Notes: generated by a model not told the origin, from the sequence alone. Shown: positions 1-4,498, numbered from the stretch's first letter. The stretch: DNA of 5,716 nt from Oscillospiraceae bacterium (GCA_031266955.1 JAISAA010000069.1:1-5716); one strand, 5' to 3'. Numbers and translations: made by a program.

Positions 1-186
1 CCGCGCGAAAAGCTCGCCGTCCTTCACAGCGCAAAACGAATCCTTCAGATTCACGCTTCCCGCGCGTACAGACTTGACCTCCGTGCCGAAAAGCTCTATC
101 CCCGCCTCAAATTTTTCGAGGATATAATAGTCATGGAACGCCTTCCGGTTCGAGGCGACCTGCTTTACTCCCTGACGCTTCGGCAT
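1..186 (-). CDS. smpB: SsrA-binding protein SmpB, N-terminal part (gene cut by window edge)
   Basis: SmpB binds tmRNA and delivers it to stalled ribosomes for trans-translation; it acts in the cytoplasm. Translating the minus strand from the ATG at 186-184 gives 62 uninterrupted codons to the left edge. The frame shows family hallmarks: VASNRKAFHDYYI at residues 10-22, FEAGIELFGTEVKSVRAG at 26-43 and VNLKDSF at 45-51. These correspond to the first strands of the SmpB OB-fold-like barrel. The family is usually about 150-160 residues, so the rest of the barrel and the basic C-terminal tail lie outside the window. The start is supported by a run of overlapping Shine-Dalgarno sequence, AGGAGGAGG at 199-191, 5-8 bases upstream. 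The gene has its own promoter (246-275). No tmRNA gene (ssrA) is visible in the window. Recognition is from sequence motifs and is firm. Confidence 0.96.
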   Translation of the reverse strand, partial: MPKRQGVKQVASNRKAFHDYYILEKFEAGIELFGTEVKSVRAGSVNLKDSFCAVKDGELFAR

Positions 187-213
187 ACGAACCTCCTCCT
201 CTCACGCCGCGCC

Positions 214-238
214 CCGCAGCTCTTTGATCCGACTGCGG
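214..238 (-). other. Small hairpin at the 5' end of the smpB leader
   Basis: An inverted repeat, CCGCAG (238-233 on the minus strand) and CTGCGG (219-214), has a 13-base loop. It would sit at the very 5' end of the smpB mRNA, because the promoter predicts a start near 239. It does not cover the ribosome binding site at 191-199. It might protect the 5' end of the transcript, but this is only inference and the stem is short. Confidence 0.3.
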
Positions 239-245
239 AGATTTA

Positions 246-275
246 ATTATACCCGTTTGTCAAGCGGCCTGTCAA
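246..275 (-). promoter_or_regulatory. smpB sigma-A promoter with duplicated -35 hexamer
   Basis: On the minus strand there is a perfect TTGACA (275-270), an 18-base spacer and a perfect TATAAT (251-246). Transcription would start near 239, giving an smpB leader of about 53 bases. A second perfect TTGACA (263-258) lies inside the spacer, exactly 12 bases downstream of the first. Only the distal copy has a sensible distance to the -10. Both hexamers match consensus, so a strong constitutive promoter is expected. Confidence 0.8.
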
Positions 276-361
276 GTGTTTTTCCGGCTGAAAAATGTCA
301 TTTTCGTTACAATTTCGCCGCGTTGCGCCTGTCCGAAAGAGATTTAAGGGAGTCCCGGCGC

Positions 362-392
362 AAAAAAAGGCGGACGGCCGAAGCCGTCCGCC
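362..392 (-). terminator. Rho-independent terminator of the lipoprotein gene
   Basis: Read on the minus strand, a perfect 10-bp GC-rich stem (392-383 with 378-369) is closed by a TTCG loop (382-379) flanked by C and G, the exceptionally stable C(UUCG)G tetraloop. Seven T residues follow (368-362). It begins 35 bases after the lipoprotein stop codon and ends about 87 bases before the smpB -35, so it insulates smpB from upstream transcription. Confidence 0.95.
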
Positions 393-427
393 GCGCGGAT
401 AAATTACAGATACCGCGTACCGGTTTT

Positions 428-1009
428 TTACGCTACGGTCAGTACGACGTTCTCCGGAAGCTCGGCGAGCGGCTTGTCGGCGACCATGCCCGTGTAGTTG
501 CCGGGATCGGACGCCAGCACAAAGCATATGCTGTTGCCTGACCCGATAGAGACGGTCTGCCCGTTGACGTCCGCGACGTTTATGACCGTGCCCGCCGCGT
601 ACGGCGTGGGCGTCTGAGCGTATGTGACGGCATCTATGGAGATGATATCGGTGTCCACAGGGAAAGTCACAGTCGCGCCATCGTCAAAATACAGGGCATA
701 CACATAGCCTGTCAGGCCCATTCCCAATGTGGAGAGGTCGAACAGATAATAGTTGTCCTGGACGCCCGTTGCGGTGAGCTCGACGACGGTGTCGTCAACA
801 ACGGCAGGTTCGTCGGGGGTCGTCACGTCAATGGGTTCATCGGGGGTCGGCACATCGACAGGCTCGTCGGGGGTCGCTTCGTCGGGAGTTACAGGCGAGA
901 CTTCTTCGGTCGGCGTGGGTGAGGTTTCGGGGGTATCGGTTGTTTCGCCGCAGGCTGCGACGGCGGCCAGCATCATAAGTGCCAGCAGGATTGCGAGGGT
1001 CTTTTTCAT
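428..1009 (-). CDS. Secreted lipoprotein with TPDEP repeat linker, unknown function
   Basis: This encodes a 193-residue protein of unrecognised family. Residues 1-20 form a lipoprotein signal peptide: MKKT, a hydrophobic core (LAILLALMMLAAVAA) and a lipobox ending LAAVAAC, with Cys20 as the predicted lipidated residue. The mature protein should be anchored to the outer face of the membrane. Residues about 22-73 are a Thr/Pro/Asp/Glu-rich, probably extended linker containing three 9-residue TPDEP units. Residues about 74-193 are rich in beta-forming and small residues (YYLFDLS, YVYALYFDDGATVTFPV, GTVINVADVNGQTVSIG) and look like a compact extracellular domain that I cannot name. An in-frame ATG at 1030 exists, but the start at 1009 is preferred: it begins the signal peptide directly and has GGAGG 8 bases upstream. 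The gene has its own promoter and terminator, so it is probably monocistronic. Confidence 0.88.
   Translation of the reverse strand: MKKTLAILLALMMLAAVAACGETTDTPETSPTPTEEVSPVTPDEATPDEPVDVPTPDEPIDVTTPDEPAVVDDTVVELTATGVQDNYYLFDLSTLGMGLTGYVYALYFDDGATVTFPVDTDIISIDAVTYAQTPTPYAAGTVINVADVNGQTVSIGSGNSICFVLASDPGNYTGMVADKPLAELPENVVLTVA
794..889 (-). repeat. 27-base tandem repeat encoding TPDEPxxVx units
   Basis: Three consecutive 27-base units (874-848, 847-821, 820-794 on the minus strand) encode TPDEPVDVP, TPDEPIDVT and TPDEPAVVD. A shortened copy, TPDEA, precedes them (889-875). The units differ by point changes, so this is a slightly degenerate coding repeat. It forms the acidic, proline-rich linker between the lipid anchor and the C-terminal domain of the lipoprotein. 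Such repeats can change copy number by slippage or recombination. Confidence 0.85.
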
Positions 1010-1017
1010 TTTTGGGT

Positions 1018-1022
1018 CCTCC
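1018..1022 (-). promoter_or_regulatory. Shine-Dalgarno site that decides the lipoprotein start
   Basis: GGAGG on the minus strand (1022-1018) is 8 bases upstream of the ATG at 1009-1007. It lies inside the coding sequence that would follow from the alternative upstream ATG at 1030, which has no comparable site at the right distance. This favours the shorter protein. Confidence 0.8.
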
Positions 1023-1117
1023 GTTTTCATTTTTTCGCCGTTACGCGCCGCGCTTTTCTATGTCTTTTACTTTATGTTTTTTTAAGTATCAGCGCCGTCA
1101 CGTACCGACAAGATTGC

Positions 1118-1146
1118 ATTATACAGCAACGTCCCCGTCTTGTCTA
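1118..1146 (-). promoter_or_regulatory. Lipoprotein gene sigma-A promoter
   Basis: On the minus strand, TAGACA (1146-1141) is followed by a 17-base spacer and a perfect TATAAT (1123-1118). Transcription would start near 1111, leaving a leader of about 100 bases before the ATG at 1009. I see no recognised riboswitch or strong hairpin in that leader. The promoter lies in the gap after nrdG, so the lipoprotein need not depend on nrdDG transcription. Confidence 0.75.
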
Positions 1147-1201
1147 CACGAAAATTGACGTAAAATCGTAATATTTTATGAATTTTTATTTGCCGTTCGC
1201 G

Positions 1202-1687
1202 TCACAACTCCGCAACGCGCCCCTCCGAAAGACTGCGGCGAACGTCTATAAGCCTCTGATTCCGGCTCCCGCGCCACGGATATTCAAGCGTTCTTTCCGC
1301 GAGTATAAATCTCCCGTCCACCAAGACGTCGGCGAACCCGAGCAACCGCCGCGCGCCGCCGTCCCCGGCGCCGGCGAGCTCTTCAAACGTATAGCCCGTG
1401 TATATCCACACGTTCAGCCCGGCCTTTTTTGCCGCCTCGGCTATCTCCGCGCAGTCCCCGGCCTGCGCGAACGGCTCACCGCCGGAGAGCGTCAGGCCGT
1501 CCGTCAGCGGATTTTTCAGCATTTCGGAAATTATATCGCTCACGGGACGCTCCGTCCCGCCGTGAGCGTCGTGCGTCTGCGGATTGTGGCAGCCCTCACA
1601 TCGGTGCGGGCAGCCCTGCGCGAACACCGTGAACCGCAGCCCCGGCCCGTCCACGATGGATTCCTGCACTGTACCTGCAACACGCAA
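1202..1687 (-). CDS. nrdG: Anaerobic ribonucleotide reductase activating protein NrdG (radical SAM)
   Basis: NrdG uses a [4Fe-4S] cluster and S-adenosylmethionine to make a 5'-deoxyadenosyl radical that abstracts hydrogen from the C-terminal glycine of NrdD. This activates class III ribonucleotide reductase in the cytoplasm. With the start at 1687 the protein has 161 residues, normal for the family. It shows the radical-SAM cluster motif CPHRCEGCHN (Cys26, Cys30, Cys33), preceded by the NrdG-typical SIVDGPGLRFTVFAQG. The SAM-contacting SGGEP motif is at 68-72, and VLVDGRF and RGSRNQR lie near the C-terminus. There is no ATG: candidate starts are TTG at 1693 and TTG at 1687. Only the latter has proper spacing (8 bases) from GGAGG. 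It lies 28 bases downstream of the nrdD stop, so the two genes form one operon. No convincing terminator follows. Confidence 0.95.
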   Translation of the reverse strand: MRVAGTVQESIVDGPGLRFTVFAQGCPHRCEGCHNPQTHDAHGGTERPVSDIISEMLKNPLTDGLTLSGGEPFAQAGDCAEIAEAAKKAGLNVWIYTGYTFEELAGAGDGGARRLLGFADVLVDGRFILAERTLEYPWRGSRNQRLIDVRRSLSEGRVAEL

Positions 1688-1695
1688 ATGCAATA

Positions 1696-1700
1696 CCTCC
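1696..1700 (-). promoter_or_regulatory. Shine-Dalgarno site favouring the TTG start of nrdG
   Basis: GGAGG on the minus strand (1700-1696) is 8 bases from the TTG at 1687-1685 but only 2 bases from the TTG at 1693-1691. An in-frame TGA at 1705-1703 excludes any start further upstream. The TTG at 1687 is therefore the best start, trimming two residues from the longest possible reading. Confidence 0.7.
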
Positions 1701-1715
1701 CGTCACGCCGTTTTA

Positions 1716-4106
1716 TCAGATGGCGTGTTTTACGCGGTCGGCTTCCTCGGCGCGCTTGGCGTCGTTCCATCTGTCGAGCGTTTTGACGAGATAGCCCGTC
1801 ACGCGGCGGAGACGTTTGAAGCCGCTCTCGCTGTCGCCGTCGCTCTCAGAGCGGCCGCATTTGGGGCAGGTGTCGCCGATGATGCCTGTGTAGCCGCACA
1901 CGGGGTCGCGGTCGACGGGGTGGTTCACGGAGCCGTAGCCTATGCCGGACTGTTGCATGAAGCGTATGATTTTCTCAAACGCCTCGAGGTTTTGCAGCGG
2001 GTCGCCGTCCCTCTCCACGTAGCGTAGATGCCCGGCGTTCGTCAGCGCGTGGTACGGCGCCTCGGCGCGTATTTTCTCGAACGCGCTTATACCGAAATAG
2101 ACGGGAATGTGAAAGCTGTTTGTATAGTAGTCGCGGTCGGTCACGCCGGGGATGGAGCCGAATTTCCGGCGGTCGAGCTTTACGAAGCGCCCGGACAGCC
2201 CCTCCGCCGGCGTTGCGATGAGCGTGATGTTGAGCTTTCTTTTTTTCGTCTCGTCGTCGCAGCGGCGGCGCATATGCGAAATTATCTCAATGCCGAGATT
2301 GCGCGCCTTGTCAGACTGCCCGTGGTGCTCGCCGATTAGCGCGACGAGCGCCTCGGCAAGCCCGATGAACCCTATGGAAAGCGTCCCGTGCTTCAGCACC
2401 TCGCGCACCTCGTCGTCCCATTTCAGCTTTTCGCTGTCGATCCACACGCCCTGGCCCATAAGGAACGGATAGTTGTACACGTGCTTGCGGCACTGTATCT
2501 CAAAGCGCTCCAAGAGCTGGTCGATGACAAGGCTGAGCTTGCCGTCTAAGTCCTCAAAGAACCGCCCGACGTCGCCGTTCGCCTTTATGGCCAGGCGCGG
2601 CAGATTTATGGATGTAAACGAGAGGTTCCCGCGCCCGTTGCTGACCTCGCGCTCCGGGTCGTGAATGTTGCCTATGACGCGCGTGCGGCAGCCCATGTAC
2701 GCTATTTCCGTCTCCGGTTGCCCTTCCTTATAATATTGCGCGTTGAACGGCGCGTCGAGGAACGAGAAATTCGGGAACAGCCGCTTTGCCGAGCAGCGGC
2801 ACGCGAGCTGGAACAGGTCGTAATTCGGCTCCCCGGGATTCAGGTTCACGCCGGCCTTCACCCTGAACACCTGAATCGGGTATATCGGAGTCTCGCCGCC
2901 GCCGAGGCCGTCCTCCGTTGAGAGCATGACGTTTTTCATCACCATGCGTCCCTCCGGCGACGTGTCCATGCCGTAGTTTATCGAGGAAAACGGCGTCTGC
3001 GCCCCCGCGCGCGAGTTCATCGTGTTCAGGTTGTGGATAAACGCCTCCATCGCCTGAAACGTCGCGCGGTCGGTCTCCTTGGCCGCGTGGTAGTGCGCGA
3101 GCTCCTGCGATTTTTTTAAGTCTTCCCCGGCGCCGAAGCGGTCTTCAAGCTGCCCGAGCTCCGCCGCGAGATATTCCCCGTTGTCCTCAAGCTTTGGGAA
3201 AAGGCCCGTGCTCTCCTTGAGCTCGGACATGACGGCGCGCAGCTCGTTCTCCGGGTCGTCGAGCCCGCGCGAGAGCATCAGCACCTTCGCCAGATTCTGC
3301 CGGTACAGGCGGATGAACGTCTTGCGGACGCCCTCAGCCATGCCGTAGTCGAAGTTGACGATGCTCTGCCCGCCGTGCTGGTCGTTTTGATTGGACTGGA
3401 TCGCGATGCAGGCCAGTGCAGCGTAAGAGACGATGTCGTTCGGCTCGCGCAGCGTGCCGTGGCCTGTTGAGAAGCCGTCTTTGAACAGCTTTATAATGTC
3501 TATCTGCGTGCACGTCGTCGTCAGCGTGAAAAAGTCGAGGTCGTGGATGTGGATATCGCCCTCGGAGTGCGCCTTGGCGTGGTCGGGGTTGAGGACGAAC
3601 ATATTGTAGAACTGCTTTGCGCCCTCGCTGCCGAATTTGAGCATGACGCCCATTGCCGTGTCGCCGTCGATGTTTGCGTTTTCGCGCTTTATGTCGCTGT
3701 CGCGCGCGTCGGCGAACGTGATCTCCTCATAAATCTGCATGAGACGCGTGTTCATCTGGCGGCGGCGGCTGCGGTCCTGTCGGTACAGGATATACGCCTT
3801 CGCCGTCGTGACGAAGCCGTTGTCCATCAAAACGCGCTCGACGACGTCCTGAATATGCTCGACGTCAGGGATCGAATCGCCCTCCAGCTCGAGCGCCGAT
3901 AGAACGTCCCGCGCGAGAGCGTCGGCGACGTCCTCGCTCCCCGGGCGATAAGAGGCGTTGAACGCCTTTACTATCGCGCCGGAAATTTTGCCGAGGTCAA
4001 ACTCGGCGATGCGCCCGTCCCGCTTTCTTATTCCCGTAATAATTCCGGCGGAGCTCCCGATTACACTCCCCGCGCGCGCTGTCTTTTTTTCAACTGTGCT
4101 GACCAT
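1716..4106 (-). CDS. nrdD: Anaerobic (class III) ribonucleoside-triphosphate reductase NrdD
   Basis: NrdD reduces ribonucleoside triphosphates to deoxyribonucleoside triphosphates using a stable glycyl radical, supplying DNA precursors without oxygen. The protein has 796 residues, normal for the ATP-cone type. Residues about 24-115 are an ATP-cone (IRKRDGRIAEFDLGKI to TTAKAYILYRQ), the allosteric site through which ATP activates and dATP inhibits. The catalytic barrel follows, with GDIHIHDLDFF at 183-193, NTMNSRAGAQTPFSSINYG at 361-379 and MGCRTRV at 471-477; Cys473 is the probable thiyl-radical residue. The C-terminus has a zinc-site-like CGYTG...CPKCG segment (Cys737, Cys747, Cys750) and the glycyl radical motif RRVTGYLV with Gly771. 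The first cysteine of the usual four-Cys zinc site is absent. The ATG at 4106 has GGAG 7 bases upstream. It is co-transcribed with nrdG from a promoter bearing NrdR-like boxes. Confidence 0.98.
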   Translation of the reverse strand: MVSTVEKKTARAGSVIGSSAGIITGIRKRDGRIAEFDLGKISGAIVKAFNASYRPGSEDVADALARDVLSALELEGDSIPDVEHIQDVVERVLMDNGFVTTAKAYILYRQDRSRRRQMNTRLMQIYEEITFADARDSDIKRENANIDGDTAMGVMLKFGSEGAKQFYNMFVLNPDHAKAHSEGDIHIHDLDFFTLTTTCTQIDIIKLFKDGFSTGHGTLREPNDIVSYAALACIAIQSNQNDQHGGQSIVNFDYGMAEGVRKTFIRLYRQNLAKVLMLSRGLDDPENELRAVMSELKESTGLFPKLEDNGEYLAAELGQLEDRFGAGEDLKKSQELAHYHAAKETDRATFQAMEAFIHNLNTMNSRAGAQTPFSSINYGMDTSPEGRMVMKNVMLSTEDGLGGGETPIYPIQVFRVKAGVNLNPGEPNYDLFQLACRCSAKRLFPNFSFLDAPFNAQYYKEGQPETEIAYMGCRTRVIGNIHDPEREVSNGRGNLSFTSINLPRLAIKANGDVGRFFEDLDGKLSLVIDQLLERFEIQCRKHVYNYPFLMGQGVWIDSEKLKWDDEVREVLKHGTLSIGFIGLAEALVALIGEHHGQSDKARNLGIEIISHMRRRCDDETKKRKLNITLIATPAEGLSGRFVKLDRRKFGSIPGVTDRDYYTNSFHIPVYFGISAFEKIRAEAPYHALTNAGHLRYVERDGDPLQNLEAFEKIIRFMQQSGIGYGSVNHPVDRDPVCGYTGIIGDTCPKCGRSESDGDSESGFKRLRRVTGYLVKTLDRWNDAKRAEEADRVKHAI

Positions 4107-4132
4107 AAAATCACTCCAAAATTCTCTCTTAA

Positions 4133-4161
4133 ATTATAATATATGCCGTTTCGTTTGCCAC
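4133..4161 (-). promoter_or_regulatory. Possible second, gene-proximal nrdDG promoter
   Basis: A perfect TATAAT (4138-4133 on the minus strand) lies 26 bases before the nrdD ATG. With a 17-base spacer the -35 would be GTGGCA (4161-4156), a 4/6 match that overlaps the first NrdR-like box. The leader would be only about 20 bases long. The weak -35 makes this less certain than the upstream promoter. Confidence 0.4.
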
Positions 4162-4173
4162 AACATATAGTGG
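4158..4173. promoter_or_regulatory. NrdR box 1 (candidate operator of nrdDG)
   Basis: The 16-mer CCACAACATATAGTGG matches the established NrdR box consensus ACACWATATATWGTGT at 13 of 16 positions in either orientation. It is palindromic in its outer arms (CCAC/GTGG). NrdR is the ATP/dATP-sensing repressor of ribonucleotide reductase genes and usually binds a pair of such boxes. The box lies about 18-33 bases downstream of the predicted upstream transcription start, and it overlaps the -35 of the possible proximal promoter. The NrdR gene itself is not in the window. Confidence 0.75.
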
Positions 4174-4189
4174 TTGGCTAATTGGCTAA
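4174..4189. repeat. Perfect tandem repeat of TTGGCTAA between the NrdR-like boxes
   Basis: Two adjacent identical octamers, TTGGCTAA at 4174-4181 and 4182-4189, begin directly after NrdR box 1. They fill the 15-base gap to box 2, overlapping it by one base. Together with the boxes this sets the 31-bp centre-to-centre distance typical of NrdR box pairs. No protein is known to me to recognise this octamer. Confidence 0.85.
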
Positions 4190-4204
4190 CGACATATATA
4201 ATAC
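4189..4204. promoter_or_regulatory. Degenerate second NrdR box overlapping the nrdDG -10
   Basis: At exactly 31 bases from box 1, ACGACATATATAATAC matches the NrdR consensus at 10 of 16 positions, mainly in the central ATATATA. A neighbouring alignment at 29 bases gives 9 of 16, so the exact position is not certain. The segment covers the -10 hexamer (4198-4203) and the predicted start point, so binding here would block RNA polymerase. The low match may reflect the constraint of encoding a -10 in the same bases. Confidence 0.5.
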
Positions 4205-4226
4205 AACCTATAGACTTCGGTGTCAA
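4198..4226 (-). promoter_or_regulatory. Main nrdDG sigma-A promoter
   Basis: On the minus strand a perfect TTGACA (4226-4221) is followed by a 17-base spacer and TATTAT (4203-4198, 5/6). Transcription would start near 4191, about 85 bases before the nrdD ATG. The second NrdR-like box overlaps the -10 and the first lies just downstream of the start, a layout expected for repression. Confidence 0.75.
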
Positions 4227-4261
4227 TAGGAAAATTAAAAAATAATCGGGGTGGCAAGTTG

Positions 4262-4296
4262 TAAAATAAAAAGCCGCGTACCCCGTGCGCGTACGC
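4262..4296 (-). terminator. Possible intrinsic terminator upstream of the nrdDG promoter
   Basis: On the minus strand GCGTAC (4296-4291) pairs with GTACGC (4281-4276) across a 9-base loop. It is followed by GGC and then TTTTTATTTTA (4272-4262). The T-tract is good but the stem is only 6 bp. An alternative stem in the same bases pairs GTGCG with CGCAC (4298-4294 with 4289-4285). It would end any minus-strand transcript started in the gap promoter region before it reaches nrdD, or act as an attenuator on a longer leader. Confidence 0.35.
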
Positions 4297-4312
4297 ACAT
4301 TAAATCAAACGT

Positions 4313-4331
4313 CCGCCCGCCTTGCGGGCGG
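4313..4331. other. Strong GC hairpin in the divergent intergenic region
   Basis: CCGCCCGC (4313-4320) pairs perfectly with GCGGGCGG (4324-4331) around a 3-base loop. No T-tract follows on the plus strand. On the minus strand only a weak TTTGATTT follows, so it is not a clear terminator in either direction. Its position upstream of both divergent genes leaves its role unexplained. Confidence 0.6.
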
Positions 4332-4394
4332 CGCAGGAAAAAAGCCGAAACCCGTTAAAAAACCAACTAAGTTTTTCGATCCCGCAAAAAACTG

Positions 4395-4423
4395 TTTACA
4401 ATTCACTTCATCGGTGATATTAT
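4395..4423 (+). promoter_or_regulatory. gap extended -10 promoter
   Basis: TTTACA (4395-4400, 5/6) is followed by a 17-base spacer and TATTAT (4418-4423, 5/6). A TGA immediately before the -10 (4415-4417) gives the extended -10 form TGnTATTAT. Transcription would start near 4430, for a leader of about 69 bases before the gap ATG. The predicted start falls inside the repeat cluster described separately. Confidence 0.75.
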
Positions 4424-4447
4424 AAACGTACTAAACGTATGATACAA
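4419..4447 (-). promoter_or_regulatory. Possible minus-strand promoter overlapping the gap promoter
   Basis: The bases of the gap -10 also read, on the minus strand, as a perfect TATAAT (4424-4419). TTGTAT (4447-4442) sits 17 bases upstream as a weak -35 (3/6, but with the key TTG). If active it would start near 4412 and run toward nrdD through the structured stretch. A/T-rich DNA gives such matches by chance, so confidence is low. Confidence 0.25.
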
Positions 4448-4476
4448 GTTTAGGCCAAGTTTAATTAATAAACGTA
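4423..4476. repeat. Cluster of TAAACGTA and CAAGTTTA repeats in the gap leader
   Basis: TAAACGTA occurs three times (4423-4430, 4432-4439, 4469-4476), and CAAGTTTA twice (4445-4452, 4456-4463) with an 11-base period. GTTTA is the reverse complement of TAAAC, so five TAAAC half-sites in mixed orientation lie within 54 bases. They can form CTAAAC/GTTTAG (4431-4436 with 4448-4453) and GTTTA/TAAAC (4459-4463 with 4469-4473) stems. Placed from the -10 to just before the ribosome binding site, they could be an operator array for a regulator of gap. I do not recognise a known consensus. Confidence 0.7.
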
Positions 4477-4485
4477 ATTGAAAGC

Positions 4486-4490
4486 GGGAG
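4486..4490 (+). promoter_or_regulatory. Shine-Dalgarno site that decides the gap start
   Basis: GGGAG (4486-4490) is 8 bases upstream of the ATG at 4499. An in-frame TTG at 4478 would add seven residues not typical of the family and would place the ribosome binding site inside the coding sequence. The ATG is therefore chosen. Confidence 0.85.
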
Positions 4491-4498
4491 TGGGCAAA

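Larger units (their letters stand above)
4107..4498. other. Divergent nrdD-gap intergenic region (392 bases)
   Basis: No credible coding sequence is present. From the nrdD side it holds: an nrdD-proximal -10 (4133-4138); an NrdR-like box pair separated by an 8-bp tandem repeat (4158-4204); a near-consensus nrdDG promoter (4198-4226); a structured stretch with two GC-rich hairpins and A/T runs (4262-4376) that I cannot assign; the extended -10 promoter of gap (4395-4423); and a repeat-rich gap leader (4423-4476). The region is clearly richer in A/T than the flanking genes except at the hairpins. Confidence 0.9.

Noticed and set aside
187..361. tmRNA gene or other RNA near smpB
   Set aside because: ssrA often lies near smpB, but I found no tRNA-like acceptor end or tag-coding frame in the 187-361 interval or elsewhere in the window.
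1010..1030. Upstream ATG at 1030 for the lipoprotein
   Set aside because: It puts seven charged or polar residues ahead of a complete signal peptide and swallows the GGAGG that serves the ATG at 1009.
753..1085. Plus-strand open frame of 110 codons, rich in Ser, Gly, Val and Thr
   Set aside because: It is the reverse reading of the lipoprotein repeat region. The low-complexity protein mirrors the TPDEP repeats, and the real gene has a signal peptide, ribosome binding site, promoter and terminator on the other strand.
1161..1178. TAAAAT/ATTTTA inverted repeat downstream of nrdG as a terminator
   Set aside because: The stem is only six A-T pairs and no continuous T-tract follows on the minus strand, so it is unlikely to terminate.
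1178..1786. Plus-strand open frame of 202 codons across nrdG
   Set aside because: It lies antisense to the conserved radical-SAM protein, has no family motif and no convincing ribosome binding site.
3543..3902. Plus-strand open frame of 119 codons inside nrdD
   Set aside because: It is antisense to the ATP-cone and early catalytic region of nrdD. Long antisense frames are common in G+C-rich genes, and nothing in the protein is recognisable.
4421..4435. Catabolite-responsive (cre) site at the first TAAACGTA in the gap leader
   Set aside because: The central AAnCG fits, but the conserved TG on the left and C on the right are replaced. The other copies fit worse.
4478..4498. TTG start that would extend gap by seven residues
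   Set aside because: The added residues are not part of the family N-terminus and the extension would include the GGGAG ribosome binding site. The ATG at 4499 is correctly spaced.
4107..4498. Adenosylcobalamin or other known riboswitch ahead of nrdD
   Set aside because: No B12 box or other recognisable conserved core is present, and the best nrdDG promoter lies downstream of the hairpins, so they would be outside its transcript.
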